This document shows, piece by piece, positions 42,600 through 56,275 of a stretch of DNA of 64,000 nt. Origin of the DNA: Eretmocerus hayati. Lineage: Eukaryota > Arthropoda > Insecta > Hymenoptera > Aphelinidae. How positions within the stretch are numbered: the stretch's first letter is position 1; every line of letters starts with the position of its first letter. The notes below the pieces were generated by a model. It was not told where the DNA came from. It made no database searches and was given only the letters and a program-made list of their open reading frames with translations. Both the position numbers and the translations under genes were made by a program. The stretch spans positions 143,146,522 through 143,210,521 of the forward strand of contig CM056741.1 in the NCBI GenBank assembly GCA_029851415.1. Direction: 5' to 3'.

Positions 42600-44735
42600 G
42601 TATAAGATTGATTCTATGTTCGATCAATTTTAGAGAGGGTTTCTAGATTGACTGAGAATCACTCTCAGCGCCACAAAGAGTGATTGATGTTTATACATTG
42701 TATAAATGATGTTGAGATCAAATATTTACGATGAATGTTAACCACTGATGGCAGCACTCTAACTGCTATTTCACTCAATTTCTTTCCGGTTCATTCGTTC
42801 CATTCGGAATCTGACAGAGGAACTGCTGAAATAGTCAGAAAATTCAAAGTGTAACCTTTTTTTGAATACCCAATTTTCGCAGAGAGAAGGAGAAAGGAGG
42901 GAACGCTATCAGGGTAGTTCAAAATGAAAGTTTTGAGCGAATCTCATTTGTTAGCCCAAAGAAGGTATCATATCTTTCTCGTGCATGAACATCTCGCTGA
43001 AATTCCCAGTCCAAGCTGAGCCCGAATACATACTTTATCGCTAGTCTCAAAGGTCGCAGTACATTAACAAAATGTAGGTGTTGATTGTAAATTATGCAAA
43101 CCTCAGAATCGTATGAATCTTCGCATTTTTGGTATTCCAGCTAGTACATGCGTGGTGGTGGATAAACGCAGTCAAATCGATGCAGGCGCATGTAAGTACG
43201 TATTTGTTACAGATTAGGAACTTCTATCTAATCAGCTAACACAGCCACACTCTAACCAAAATGACAAAGTATGCAAAAATTCAGTTGGAGCCCTCGCCAG
43301 TAGTATAGCTCGCAATCGGGTCAGACCTGCGTATGATTTCAGAGTCAATCATCAAGAAGTGACGATCTTAATCTTGATTATTCACTGTTATTCTCTTATT
43401 CGAACGAAGGCATCACAAGAATCTCTTACATTTTTTGTAGAAAAGTTTGAAGTACAGGAACATCTATGGTCTGGAATTCTTATCAACAAAAATACGCTCA
43501 GTTAAATTCATGAATAATGGAGGATGAGTGTACTTCTAGTCTCGAAACAGGTATCTTCGGAGTTACTCCCAATAGCTCATAACTAGTATTAGAGTATTAT
43601 GCAACTCTACAAATGTACTCATGTGGACTCTCCTCAGCAAGCATGAAGCCAAGTCAGATTACTACTGAATGAGTAGAATTGTGAATTGGGAATCATTAGA
43701 TGATTTGGACGATGAATCGCACTCGATTTCGTTTCTTCTTTCAAACGTAAATAGATCTGAAGTGGAACGACGTATATCGATTCCAAATTTTCGAAAGTCA
43801 GTTCCATCGGTTCTGCCATTCATCCCGAGAGCACATCTTACGGTCGGATTGTTCCTAAAAGTCGCGAGCCGACAAAATATTGAAGCAATTTGTAAAGAAG
43901 TTTAAGTTGTTCTATACCTACCATCCTATTCCGCGGAGGTGTTCATGTCCTCGTATTTGTTTTTGTCGCAGCGCAATTCTGTATCATATATCTACTGTAA
44001 CATCTTGAGCATGCCGTGCATTGATCATAGAAATATTTTTTATAAGCTCGATACCACAGATCCACACAGGTCACTTGGTTCCCATTTGATTCGGCCGTGA
44101 GATGGATTGGTTTTGAGTGAACGAAAATACTCTACAGTCTCGAAGGATAAGAATGTAATGTAACCTTGTTCCTGGGGTCACCAACTACCAAATTCAAGAA
44201 AAATTGAGTTGATGCGCAAATACTCGGCTAAGCTCGCGTGTAAACATAGGATTCGGATGCGCATACTCGCGTAACCAAGCTCGGCGAAGTACATGACTAC
44301 CGTCGTATCAAATATCCTATCCACAACCAATTTCAACCTCGGGACAACACGATATCTCGTGTTTCAAAAAGAAAATACCAATTGCAAAAATTCAATGTTA
44401 ATGTTGGAACGCTTCTGATTCAGAGTAATTCCGACATGGAATCATATCGAAGTTACTCTTAAATTAAGTGTCCATGTCTTGGGGGCCGGCTTACAGGACT
44501 ACTATATGTCCGAAAATCACGAGGCAGTTAGAATGACCGATTTACGCTTGTATTATTAACACAACAGAGCTGCTCGAAGGCTTCACGTCATTTTCAAGCA
44601 CAAATCCCGCCTTGTTAGATGCAAGACTCTCACGATTCATTTCCAAGTTCCGCATACATTACTTTAGAATTCAAACATCACCTATTCCAATAATCGGTCC
44701 ACGTATTTGCATTGACAATAACATGATTCAAACGC
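42600..44735. other. unassigned AT-rich DNA
   Basis: No gene is recognised. A plus-strand frame at 43669-43905 (78 codons) has no family match. No repeat ends were found. Confidence 0.3.
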
Positions 44736-45175
44736 ATGTCTGAACAATCTTGAGTCATACTACTGGCAGCTCAGGCACTGCCTATTTTGTACACCTGGGA
44801 CTCGTGCAAAATTTGTGAGTCACAATTTGTGATATTGTGGAATGCTTATGCTAGAAACATGGACTGTTAGATGAAAGAAGTTTCGAATTGAGTGGAAAAA
44901 CTATCGAGAGCAGTGACCTTTTTAATCTGGTTGGAATGGATTGCACAATCGATCGATGTCTGACCAATCTTGAGTCATACTACTGGCAGCTCAGGCACTG
45001 CCTATTTTGAACACCTGGGACTCGTGCAAAATTTATGAGTCACAATTTGTGATATTGTGGAATGCTTATGCTAGAAACACGGACTGTTAGATGAAAGAAG
45101 TTTCGAATTAAGTGGAAAAACTAACGAGAGCAATGACTTTTTTAATCTGGTTGGAATGGATTGCACAATCGATCG
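44736..45175 (+). repeat. 220 bp tandem duplication
   Basis: 44736-44955 and 44956-45175 are head-to-tail copies starting ATGTCTGAMCAATCTTGAG and ending GCACAATCGATCG. They differ at only a few positions. No coding. Confidence 0.85.
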
Positions 45176-45335
45176 ATCGACCGATTGATCAAAATTCCAT
45201 AAGAGGACGGGACCGGGAATCACACCCGATCCTCAGTCGGAACAGCAGAGAGAAACTGATGAATTCTTCGTTATATATGGTCACTTCGACCATCTCACAT
45301 CGTACAATGAATAATACAAAGTGTAAGAGTACTAA

Positions 45336-45655
45336 CGGAGACAGGTCCGACCTTGCAGAACACGGATCTTGACGAAACTTCGTGAATCATCTTTTCATGA
45401 TCAGAAAAGAAGGTATCTCGGAGGGTTGAATACCTTGAGCTTTTTCTCCCGAAATACAGCCGTGAAGGTTAGCGTTGTTAGTATATCTATATGTCTTTTT
45501 AACATGGGCCTATATAGACAATGTTAATCTCCATAGCTGTATCGCGGGATAGAAAGCCCATTGGACTTAACTCTTGGAGATACCTCCATTTTTCACCAGA
45601 ACAAGATGATCCCCAAAGTTTCATTAAGATCCGTGTTTCGCAGGGTTGAACCTCT
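45336..45655. repeat. hairpin element, copy D (diverged)
   Basis: The left arm has GCAGAACACGGATCTTGACG, the right arm, reversed, GCGAAACACGGATCTTAATG; the loop contains AACATGGGCCTATATAGACA as in the other copies. The outer bases are degraded. Confidence 0.6.
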
Positions 45656-46131
45656 TCTTGTGGAATTGGAAAAGACTAATCAAAATCGACATTTCTTGAA
45701 AGGAGTTGTTTTAAAACTTGACACAATCGCACACCAAAACAAGACAATTCGACATTTTCTCACAGCATTTCTCCAATAAGTTCATGTTCTCAGCTAAATT
45801 CACAGGTGCCCTAGCTAAAGCCAGTCTTTCACAAGAAATTGGATTTGAAATCGATAGGGATTTAAGTAGTTGACGAAGCATGTGCGTGTGTCACCAAGAG
45901 TTAGAGTTATTCACTAATCTAAAAGGATTGGTGTAAGCTTTTCGAAAGTTTGGCTTGCTTTTGGACAACGGTGAGAACTTTTTTCTCAACGTCCCAGATC
46001 TGAGCCATTTTCATGATATTTTTTTTTTTTTCATTTTTATATCGAGAAAGCCAGTACATCGCAGCTGGCTTTGAAGAATATGTCCGTCAATCATACACTC
46101 TCAAGTACTTTTTGCTGATATTCAACCTTTA
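45656..46131. other. unassigned AT-rich DNA
   Basis: Contains a T-run at 46020-46033. No gene or repeat end was seen. Confidence 0.35.
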
Positions 46132-47000
46132 TGTAAGAAATTCCGCGGAAAGTTCGATATTTTAGGGTCGAAATGTGCCAACCCCAAGTCTCACTTCCGA
46201 AGCTTCTGAGATGCATTTTTCGACTTCTCGAAACATATGGAATATAATTTAACTCGCGCACGGATATAAATATTTCTACTCATCGATGCCATAAGGATAA
46301 CATATATAGAGAGTCGCGCTAGCGTCGAACGGACCTGACATTTTGGCTCTAAAATTGATTTCACGGCTAAACGGTTTGAGCTACAGCTTTGGGGTTTCGG
46401 GATTCAGATTTGACCATTATATACTTTGAGAAAAAGTGACTAGGGTCTCTGTAGTCTCTTGATTAAGGGTCGCACTAGTACCGGACGAATCGGACATAAA
46501 AATATAGCAAGAGTAGATTTTCGCGGGAAAGTACTCCGCAAAGTGTGAAAACAAATTTTTTTTCGATACTTCGAGATATGAAAAGGTTGCGCCTGACCAT
46601 TAACTCCAAGAATTGATTCATCAAGGAAAACTGAGGGAATAAAATTTTGAGTAAAATTACGCCACAAAATAGACATGCTCGCCAATCGCCATGCGCACAA
46701 GAAGTAGTCTTCAGACTCTTATAGCAGTGGAATAATGGAAGTATATCATAGAATTTGGCGCTCGATAATTATATATAATAAATTTGCCCGCCCGAATTCC
46801 GAATGAGCCCCACTGCGACGCTTCACTCTCAAAAGGTCGAAAAAACGAAAAATCATCAGCGGCCGGACTTGACATTTTGACCCCTTTCTTGATGATAATA
46901 TTACTGAATAGCACGGGATCGGAAAACTGGAAATTGCACCAGAAAGAACACAAAGAATGCATCAAAAATTACTAATGTCATTGTTTTTTCAATCATTTCA

Positions 47001-48945
47001 AGGCAATGGGGTCACCGTTCACCGTGACCGGGGACCTGTTATGAAAATCTCGATAACCTGAAGTTTGAAACAAGTTATCGAATCATTGTTCTGGTTTTAT
47101 TTGTATGCGACAATTTGTTTAAGCCAAATCGCAAGAAAATCGGAGAAAAATGGGAAGGAAAATGTGCTTATATTATAGGTTTAGGGGGTATTTTCCTCCG
47201 ATTCTCTTGCGATTTGGGCTAAACGACGAGTGCAAGAATTCAAGTCAAATGATAACAACCCGCGTAAAAATTTTGAAAATTGGCAATATATTAGCAACAT
47301 ATTGCAAATTCCAATTGGCAATATATTGCGAGAATATTGCGAATACAATTGGCAATACTTCCGCAATATCTCGCCAAACCTCATTTTCCAATATATTGTA
47401 AACATATTGCTAACTTATATATTTTAAAAATGATTTTGCTTCCTAGCAACATATTGCGGATATATTTTTCACTTTGATCGAGATTTTTTTAGTATGGTAT
47501 TTGATATTATTGCTCGTCTTGAGCAGATTTGATTCTTGGATTCATTCAATAGAAGTGCAATTTCAAATGTTACCATATATTTATTCACTTTGAATCTAAC
47601 AGATCTGCCACACTAACAACAAGCAGACTGAAGTTTTGAATAACAACAAAAACAACATCCAACAGCCAACTCAGTCTGCTTGTTGTGAGTATGCAAAAAA
47701 GATCCACCATCAACACCACATGCTTGCCCAATTACTTTTGAGAGAGAATTTATTTTGCAATTGGACAATTGGTGTTTTTTTCGATCGTCGATGGAAAATC
47801 GCATATCAGATGAGTACTTTTTCTAATTTGCAGCCATATCGTGGCTTTCTTGATTTTCATAACCTAACGCGCATTTGTTGCTATCATAGCTCGACTGCTA
47901 TCCCTTTCCACTCATTTTTTGCAAATTGTCACCGTAAGTGATGAGAAAATTTAATGACTCAATCTAATATTTGCATGATTCTTTGGGTGAAAATTTTTTT
48001 CTACGCAGATCGAGCGCAGCGGAGAATCATTGATTTTGCATCTATGCGATAGCCCCAGAGGAAGCCGCTTCAACAAAGTCCTGCTAAGAAAAATGTCGTG
48101 GTGGCCCAATTTGTGGTATCGACAACTGATTGGGCAGGGTGTGTTTCGACGAGCTGCACAGGGGGCAGGGCAATGTGCAGATCAGTGTGCAGTGCTTGCA
48201 AAAGTCACCGAATTTTCGCCACTACAAGAGGCCTGCGGAGAGTTTTTTTTTTCAAAATATTGTATTCCGTCCTTTTTTCATGATATTGGTAACCCTGCCG
48301 ATTCCCTTTTGTAATTAAACTACACAAGATCGTGTCAATTCTACAAAAATGCTCAAGACCGCGACCTATGTTGTAACGATTAGTATCGTCTTGAATGCAC
48401 GATATGCGTCTCCGTAACCACAAACTATCGCTTTTCTATTACCCTGCAATGATGAAGAGTAGATTTGGCGTACAATGCAAGGTTTGTGATTGCTATTGTA
48501 TCTGACAGATCTGTTAGATTCAAAGTGAATAAATATATGGTAACATTTGAAATTGCACTTCTATTGAATGAATCCAAGAATCAAATCTGCTCAAGATGAG
48601 CAGTAATATCAAATACCATACTAAAAAAATCTCGATCAACGTGAAAAATATATCCGCAATATGTTGCTAGGAAGCAAAATCATTTTTAAAATATAAAAGT
48701 TAGCAATATGTTTGCAATATATTGGAAAGTGAGGTTTGGCGAAATATTACGGAAATATTGCCAATTGTATTTGCAATATTCTCGCAATATATTGCCAATT
48801 GGAATTTGCAATATGTTGCTAATATATTGCAAATTTTCAAAATTTTTACGCGGGAAGTATTCGTGACCTCATTGTTAAGCTTCAACCGCAACAGAATCGG
48901 AGGAAGATGGGAATGATTTTCAGCGTGCATGGTGACCGTATTGCC
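47001..48945. mobile_element. long-TIR relative of the TTAA hairpin elements, nested
   Basis: The left end AGGCAATGGGGTCACCGT and the right end, reversed, CGGCAATACGGTCACCATGC resemble the ends of the twin elements at 59263 and 60427 (GGCGATGCGGTCGCCGTGCA), and TTTGGGCTAAACGA occurs near the left as in those. The flanks TTCA and GTAA would be decayed TTAA sites. The interior contains ~390 bp inverted arms (47250-47640 and 48480-48860) rich in GCAATATATTGC-like words, and about 850 bp of spacer. Confidence 0.5.
47250..48860. repeat. inverted arms rich in CAATATATTGC words
   Basis: 47250-47640 and 48480-48860 are reverse complements with few differences. The words AATATATTGC, GCAACATATTGC and similar occur more than ten times per arm. 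The spacing is irregular and the word itself is nearly palindromic. Confidence 0.75.
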
Positions 48946-50471
48946 GTAAGGGTTTATAAAAGGTGGCACACATTATTTCAAACTTTCCACGGAACTATTC
49001 ATAATAATTGCAATATCTAATCGGCAATAGTCACATATTGATGAGACTAAAACCTGAATTGTTACAAAAAAGTATAGCTATCATAACAACAAATTGTCTT
49101 TTGATCGGAGTCACATCTTCGAGTGATAGCGAAGCATACATTTTCATCTTGACTCGAGAAAAGCATTCCGTTTGCATGATTGGGAAGCAGTGAGTGGAAA
49201 AAATGCTCTTCCTCTCTGGAAAGAGTATGCTCTGCGTTGCTATCAAGAGTAGCATCGTTGAGAGCCGAGTGGTTGATAAAATTAGCCGATCAATACGATT
49301 ACTTTTGGTATAAACCACGGTCAGAGAATGTATGTGAGTAGTTCTGTGGAAACTTTGAAATAGTGTGTGATGCCTGCTTATACGAATAAGCCTTAAAACG
49401 CTTGAGGAAAAAACCTCAAAAATCGTTTTCGATGTATTTTTTGGTGCTTTTTTTCTGGCGCAATCGTTAGTTTTTTTATTCAGCGCTACCCGAAAATATT
49501 ACCATCAAAAAAGGGGTCAAAATGTCAGGTCCGTGTGATGTGGTTTTTCCATTTTTCGGCTTTTGTGAGTGAGCAGCGCCCCCAAGGAGCTTATTAGGGA
49601 TTCGGGCAGGCAAACTCATCAGATATGATGGTATGGAGCATCAAATCCCATTGCTATGAGGGCCCAAAGACCAATTTTTGTGTGTGCGCTGAGCACATAC
49701 CTACATTTCGTAGCTCAGTTTTGCCTAAAATTTTACTCGCTCAGTTTCCCTCGATAAAAAAAATTTGAATCATTCCAGGCCTTTCCGAACCAATATATTC
49801 TCAAAGTAACTGACGCAACTTTTCCATACCCCAAAGTATCGAAAGATAGTACATTTCGATACAAGGAGAAAACAATTTTTTTGCGTCCGAGTGATGGGCT
49901 TCCGGCCTGAGCCGCAGGTGAAGGCCGGGATCAACACGAGTATGCGAAAAATAGGTTTTACACCCATATATCGAACTGTGTTTTTTGACAAACTGTGAGA
50001 AAGTGGAAAATCGGTGCGAAAAGACACTTTCCCGCACAGCATGTCGAAAGATTGATTCTCACGCTTTGCGGAGTACTTTTCCGCGAAAATCTAATTTTGC
50101 TAAATTTTTATGTTAGATCCGTCCGGTGCTAGTGCGATTCTTAAGCGCGAGACTACAGAGGTCCTACTCAGATTTCTTCAAAGTTTATCGTGATCATATC
50201 AGAACCTCAAAATCTCAAAGCTGTAGCTCAAACCTTTTGGCCGTGAGATCAATTTCGGTGGCGTGTAGGTCCGTGCGACGCTACCGCGTCCTTCCATGTT
50301 ATCCTTATGGTGCTGATGAGTGGGAAAATTTACATTCGTGCGCGATTTTACTGATACTTCATATGTTTCACAAAATTGAAAAATATATCTTAGAACCTTC
50401 GGAAGTGAGATTTAGCGCTGGCACATGATCGACCCCCAAATATCGAAATTCTCGCGGAACTACTCTTGTAA

Positions 50472-51210
50472 GGTAAGTGTACCCAAATTGCCCCCATATG
50501 ACGATCTCAGAACTGGACACTCGTGGACCATCCCGCATGTTTTTTACGTTTGTTACATTAAAATGTGAGGAAATACGTAGTTTGCATCGACCCTGGATCA
50601 ATTCTGCGTTATTCAGAAAATTTCAAGTGATTTTTCCATTTCTCGTGTTTGCACGCCTAAGAAATCACCGAGAAAATCGCGTTCACTAAAACCGGTGCAA
50701 ATTTATTTTTATTCAACCAATCTCAATGTACATTAGCGCATTTAATTCCTTGTCTCAGACCTTCAAAATCCGCTCTCCAGAGTTGCAAAACTCTGATTTT
50801 GAGCGATTTTAGTACAAAATACGGAGATGATTTGAGGCTTTTTTTACCAATCAGAACGTGTTCACTGCTTCAAAATAGGTCGAAAACAGTGTTTTGGGCC
50901 AGCTAAAAGCTCCAAATGTCGCTGCACGTTGATCAAAACGGATCAAAGCGATTTTATGCCCTTAATCGCCGATTTACATTGTTTTAAATGATGGAGGCGA
51001 GTTAGGTACACACTTTTGTAAACTCTGAAAAATCACCTTTTGGGAGAGTTAAAACAGTTTGGCTTCAGTTGGTCCAAGTTGAGTGTACTTTAACTCATTT
51101 TGAAGGTCTTGAGACGAGCTTCAAAACGACCTCAGGTACGTTGGAAAATATTGAGATGGGCCAGAGTTATTAAGAAAATGGCAAATGGGGGCAAGTTGGG
51201 TATACTTACC
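50472..51210. repeat. MITE with GGTAAGTRTACCCAA ends
   Basis: Left GGTAAGTGTACCCAAATTGC, right (reversed) GGTAAGTATACCCAACTTGC, each continuing CCCCAT. 739 bp, non-coding, and touching the right end of the giant foldback. The flanking GTAA and TTAT could be a decayed TTAA duplication. Confidence 0.6.
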
Positions 51211-52411
51211 TTATCACGTAGAACTTCCTAGGAAATGGATGTGAAAATGATGCTGCTTTCATCCCAACTTTGGCTTTGATCTTTTCGTGCATATAATGGG
51301 AACCGACCTTACATAACGTCTCATTTTATTCAAAAATATTTTTCGAAACAGTTTTAACGAGAGCTCACTTTTCGGACACTCACCAAGCCAGATTATCCTC
51401 AAACGTTCAGTCTAAGCTGTTTCGAATGGGCAATGTATCATATTAACAAGGTTGAAATTCCATCATTTCAAAATTAATTCCCACTGGCTGCTTCAAAGAA
51501 TGAATAGCCACTCAAAACATGGAACTGTCTCTCGTTCTTTGATACATACGAGCAGCTCTGGCCATAAATCGCGAAATAACCTGTGACGTCCGGAGTGCCG
51601 CAATTCGAAATTTATTACGGGCAATACACAGCCGAGAGAAAGAGGAGCGCGTACGTGGAGGCAACAATGAAGAAAAAAAGAAGTCACCAAAGCTCAAAAG
51701 TTCAATCGGTGAGATGGGAAAAATCAGGCAATCTCGGTAGCTCTCGTCTGCGTAACGCTCCGCTGCCAGTGCAAAGCACGTGAGGATCGACTTCTGGCGG
51801 GCCGGTGGCACCCTCTCCATTTTTCAACAAAAAACGGGGCGCAAGTAACACGCTGCACGATTGAAAGAGCGCGCAAATAATTGCCCCCCCAGATATAGCT
51901 TCTGAGTAGTACCAGTAGCAGAAGCTCGCGCAAAGTAGCTGTCGAGGGGGTGGTCTTGAAACGAGGGGAAGGGAGGACGGAAAATCGCGAGCGCGAAAAG
52001 GGGATTCGCAGAATTTACGCGGACGTTTTCCATCGGCATCGCATTACGCGCCCAGGCAAAGACGAAGGCTCTCTCGCAGCGCGCGACACCGTTTGATGTT
52101 CTTAGTACCACTATTGAGAGAAAAAGCCGGCAAATATGGCACGCAGCTACGTTGCTGCAATGCCAGGGGAGTCGCGCCAACGATCCAGGCTCGAGGAAAC
52201 AGCTTGTTAAATGAGCAGGTTGCCAAGCTAGAAAGCCTGCTTTTTCGCCCTCACTCTCCCAGTTGCACCTGACTCTTTTTGTCCTTTGGAATTCCAGCTT
52301 CCTATTTTCATTCATGAACGCCGATGTCGAGTATAGTCGCGAAAAGAGAGATTGAAAGAGGAAAAAAGAGGGGGTGGGGGAACAAGGACGTGCCCAATGG
52401 AAGGGCTGCTG

Positions 52412-52418
52412 TATAAAG
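52412..52418 (+). promoter_or_regulatory. possible TATA box
   Basis: TATAAAG preceded 15 bases upstream by CCAAT, in a short GC-richer stretch. No initiator or coding exon downstream supports it further. Confidence 0.25.
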
Positions 52419-55400
52419 CGAGTAGAGTCTGATGAATGATCGTGCGAATTTCAATCGAAGCAATCATATTTATTTCCAGTGACTTTATTGGAACTTCCGG
52501 GTGACTCTAATCTCTTCAAAGAGACTTCGAATACTAATCCGATTTCAAAATATTACTATTGTACTGTTAGATCGGGGTTCTCGTTTATGGAAAAAAGTTT
52601 CATCAGAAATCTAAGAATTTTGCGTACCGTTGAGCTTACTGAGATGATTCGATCAATTCAGAAGCTTGCGAACATATTTCAGGTGCAAAATATTCAATGA
52701 AATTTCAACATGCTGACTCTGATATGATTCTATGAGCTCTTTTATCTCGTTCGATGATAGAAATATTGCAATAATATATTGTGTATGAACATTAACGGTG
52801 AAAATAACGATACAAATGTGCGTTTGGGTGCAAGGACCACGACGAACGAGGCGAGTTGTGCAAGTTTTTGAATGACAAACACACATCGGCGCGCGACTTA
52901 CTTACGACTAGCGTTATTGCCGCACTCGCTACAACTCGTTCGGCTTGTAAATATCCTTGATAAGTCAGAGGCTCCTGAAGTGCTTCTGTATTTCAATAAT
53001 GATGGTTGTAAAATGATGATTGGTGATTGGTTCAAGATGCCAGGTAGAAGTTTCTCATGATGTTTGCAAAAATTGTATTATCTTGAGTTATACCTGCTGA
53101 GAGTTATATATAATGAAAAATTTCGAATATATTGTTCTCAATTTTCGAAACAGCTGTCTTGGCTAAATTGAAGGCCCGAACTATCAACACTGGTATTGAT
53201 AGTCGTTGGTAATATGAAGGTTAAGAGTTTATCCGCGGGTTGGGCGCTGTTGTCTGTGTGGCGTACCCCAGTTGACGTTTATAATCGCCTAGTCCATTAT
53301 CCCCCTAAATCAATCATTGATCATGGTTGGTACTTCGTTGTGGAACTTTGCACGAGAGTTTAAAGTGAAATATCGATTTTTTCAAAGCTGAAATTTTGCG
53401 AAATGATGCACGATGAGCTCACAACCGATCAACTGATGCGATCAATATTTTTTTACCTCCCGCTATCTCACTATTTGATTCGTGTACTTGTTCTCGAGGG
53501 TAGCTTTCCTCTCGCATCTCGACATAATACACATGAGTGAATTTCAAGTCAAAGAGCTTCCCAGTATCAAAATGAGATGAGGAGAGCGTAGTGATGTGCT
53601 ACGGGTAAATCGAAAGAGTAAGCAAACCCGCGAGCTGGATTATAATATCGAGAGCAATCCAGCTTCGGCTGTATATAGCGCGGAGGTAGACTTCCTACTA
53701 CATTTGAACTGATTACACAGAGCAGTTTTCATAACGGAGTAACTAGAATTCCGTGTTTGCGCACACATCGTAGCCACCTACGCGAGCATTCTTTGGTGTT
53801 TTTTCAGTCTCTTTCACCATCTGCTTTACGCAGTAATCCCTTTTATCTTGCCTTATTATTTACTCTCCTCAAATATTCCAAACGGACCACAAATTTTCAT
53901 TACAAGAAATCTGAAAGATTTTTGCATTTCAAAATCGTTGCACTTCGAAGGATAAGAAAAAACGGTACCACTCTTCGTATTGCAAAAAGCAGAATTTTCA
54001 TTTCGCTCTCTACATATTCGACAAATATCGTCGTAACTGCATGAAGTATCTCGGCTTTACGAGCGTTTGTTGATCTTGAGTACGTTATTTCAAAGAAATG
54101 AGTGGCCCGATGCGTATTTTTTTCAACAAGGTTCTGATGAATGCGCTGCAGAATGCCAAGTCAAAAAACTCACGTTAAGTTTATCTACACAATTTTTATC
54201 CTATCTAAACACAGTTGTTGATTCACGGCAACAAGGCTAATTTCACTCCAATAACGTGTAAAACTTTCTCAGGAATGTCATATTTACATGATTTTATTAG
54301 GATGCGGAGAAAAATTGTTTTGTGCGGACTGCTCAGGATCGGAGGGGAATTAGTGTCGTTGAGTGAAAACGTATGAAATATTCTTGCTGCATGCTCAGTA
54401 GGTTTAAACTTTCTATGTGGCGCAAGATACTCAAAGCCCGAGGAATTCACTCTTTTGAGATTATGTCTTACGGTAAGTATCCCACAAAAAATTTCCATCA
54501 CGCTATTTTTGCACACGATGGCGGTAGTTTCGCCTACTCTATGAATATTGAGCGAATGTGTCTCACATTTCGGACTTTCACGTATCATACCACTGTGTCT
54601 ATACTTTACCGAAGAAGTGTCTATCAATAACCGAGCTTGCCGGCTTTTCATATTGATAAAGAATGTAACCTAATCCTCTGCCCTGTAATTTTCAAGAGTA
54701 CCTTGAAAAGTCATAGTTCCTCAGTCTGAGAGTTGAGAAACTCGACAAACTCATTCCATTTTGTAATTATTCATGGAAAAAATTTCTCCGAACTCTTCAA
54801 TAACTGGTGTATTTTTGCCACCTTTCGATAACCCACAAGCCTACATCATTAGCGATGTGCGATTCTAATCATGGAATCTGAAAGTTGAGACTTTCCCACG
54901 TCCATTCAAGTATTCTAAAAGACTCCCCAGCACTCACTGAATCAATGAAAATGTAAAACCATATTTTTAAAAGATTCCCGAAATGTGGCGCAAGACTTTG
55001 TTCTGTAAGTCGTTTAGCCAACTTTTTTAGATGATCCGCATGAGAGGTTTTGTTTTTGGAGCCTTCAAAGAATACGTATAGAAAATTTCAGTCGTGAACA
55101 TAGCATTTTTCTATATTTTCACTTTTAGAAGCCAAAAGTCAAAAGTTTCTGGGATCTCCTCATATGTGTTTGAAACATTTTCCTTATTCCATTATGTACG
55201 CATCTCTGATAAATGAAGCAAAAATTAAAAAGAAGGATTTTCGCGAATTTACAAAACGACGGCAGCGCTCTGAATCTATACGAATTATTCATCGGGCTCG
55301 AGAACTATGCTCTTCAATTCATTCTTCAACCAACAAAACCCATCCTCGAAGTTCAGAAAAATTCCGTGACCCTTGACCCACAAGTTGGCGATGTTAAAAA

Positions 55401-55521
55401 ACTGAATCCAATAGAATTCTGTCGACCAAGTTGAATAGAATGAGATAGATTTCGTACCATCCTGAGTTGGAGCAAACAATAAAAATGAGAAGTAAACATG
55501 TTTTGCTGTACAGTATTGAGT

Positions 55522-55527
55522 TTTATT
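55522..55527 (-). terminator. possible membralin polyadenylation signal
   Basis: AATAAA on the minus strand about 750 bases after the membralin stop. It was chosen as the nearest canonical hexamer seen; there is no transcript evidence. Confidence 0.3.
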
Positions 55528-56275
55528 AGTTTACATATTTTACTTTCCAAAGTCTTCACCGAGATCAGTTAATAATAGAAAAAGATTTTGGACTAATTAA
55601 TCACTTTCAACACGCATTATGTGAGAAGAAATTTACAAGAGAGAATCAATAAATAACAATCTGTGTCGTGCGCTCACAACACTTTCTTCACCTATACAAA
55701 CATATTCTAATAATTACTCGCTTTGTTCTCTCCTTCTGAGTGTTTTGTATTTTCTCAACCGTGCAAAAACACGCGGATTTTTCTCGTATTTCTAATTCAA
55801 CAACTCTTATTGCTCATTAGACAATAACAACAAAAAAAAGAGGGATCGATCTAGGAGGGATCGCAAAAAATTCCATTACTTGAGAAAGTTAACATGATTG
55901 ATCATTATCAATAGATAATTATATTGAACCTCATTTTCACTCACTCCCTGTCATCGCACTCATTCATCCACTCACTCTGACTGTTTCATTCACATTCGCT
56001 TGCAATCTAACATTTAAAAATTCACTCTTCACTCTCAACATTGTCATTCTCCTTCCTCGTTTCCCTGTTTCCAACTTTTCACTTATTCTTCCGTCTCTTT
56101 CTCTGCTGAAATAGAGTAAACTCATCGTTCTAGTGATGAAACAGTCTCCTCCTGGCGCACGCGGTTGCACCGATAGCCATTGTCCTGCTCGAATTCACCA
56201 TTAACAAATTAAAATCTACAGAGAACACCAACTCGCAAACCATTTGTCTTCTTCGATGTCAGTTTTCCTTTCTCT

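Larger units (their letters stand above)
46132..50468. mobile_element. giant foldback with ~0.8 kb diverged arms
   Basis: Left arm about 46132-46920, right arm about 49490-50468, mirrored: for example left TCTCACTTCCGAAG (near 46190) against CTTCGGAAGTGAGA (near 50398), left TTTTCGCGGGAAAGTACTCC against GGAGTACTTTTCCGCGAAAA near 50070, and left GACATTTTGACCCCTTTCTT against the reverse near 49510. No coding. The space between the arms holds a further long-TIR element (47001-48945). Confidence 0.6.
51211..56275. other. unassigned DNA downstream of membralin, weak promoter-like sites
   Basis: 51580-52420 is GC- and CpG-richer with open frames on both strands (one of 163 codons, 51824-52315, minus) that I cannot match. 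Promoter-like signals on the plus strand: TATAAAG at 52412 with CCAAT at about 52393, and TATATAG at 53672. CGATGGCGGTAGTTTCGCCTA at 54519 resembles a segment at 34713. A minus-strand AATAAA at 55527-55522 could serve membralin. No gene can be supported. Confidence 0.3.

Noticed and set aside
47250..48860. CRISPR-like array of short repeats
   Set aside because: The words are irregularly spaced, nearly palindromic and lie in inverted transposon arms in a eukaryotic context.
51824..52315. 163-codon minus-strand frame
   Set aside because: It lies in a CpG-rich stretch where all frames are long, composition is Cys/Arg/Ala-biased and no domain is recognisable.
54373..54474. Possible first exon ending at a GTAAGTAT donor
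   Set aside because: The donor fits the consensus, but there is no conserved peptide and no partner exon.
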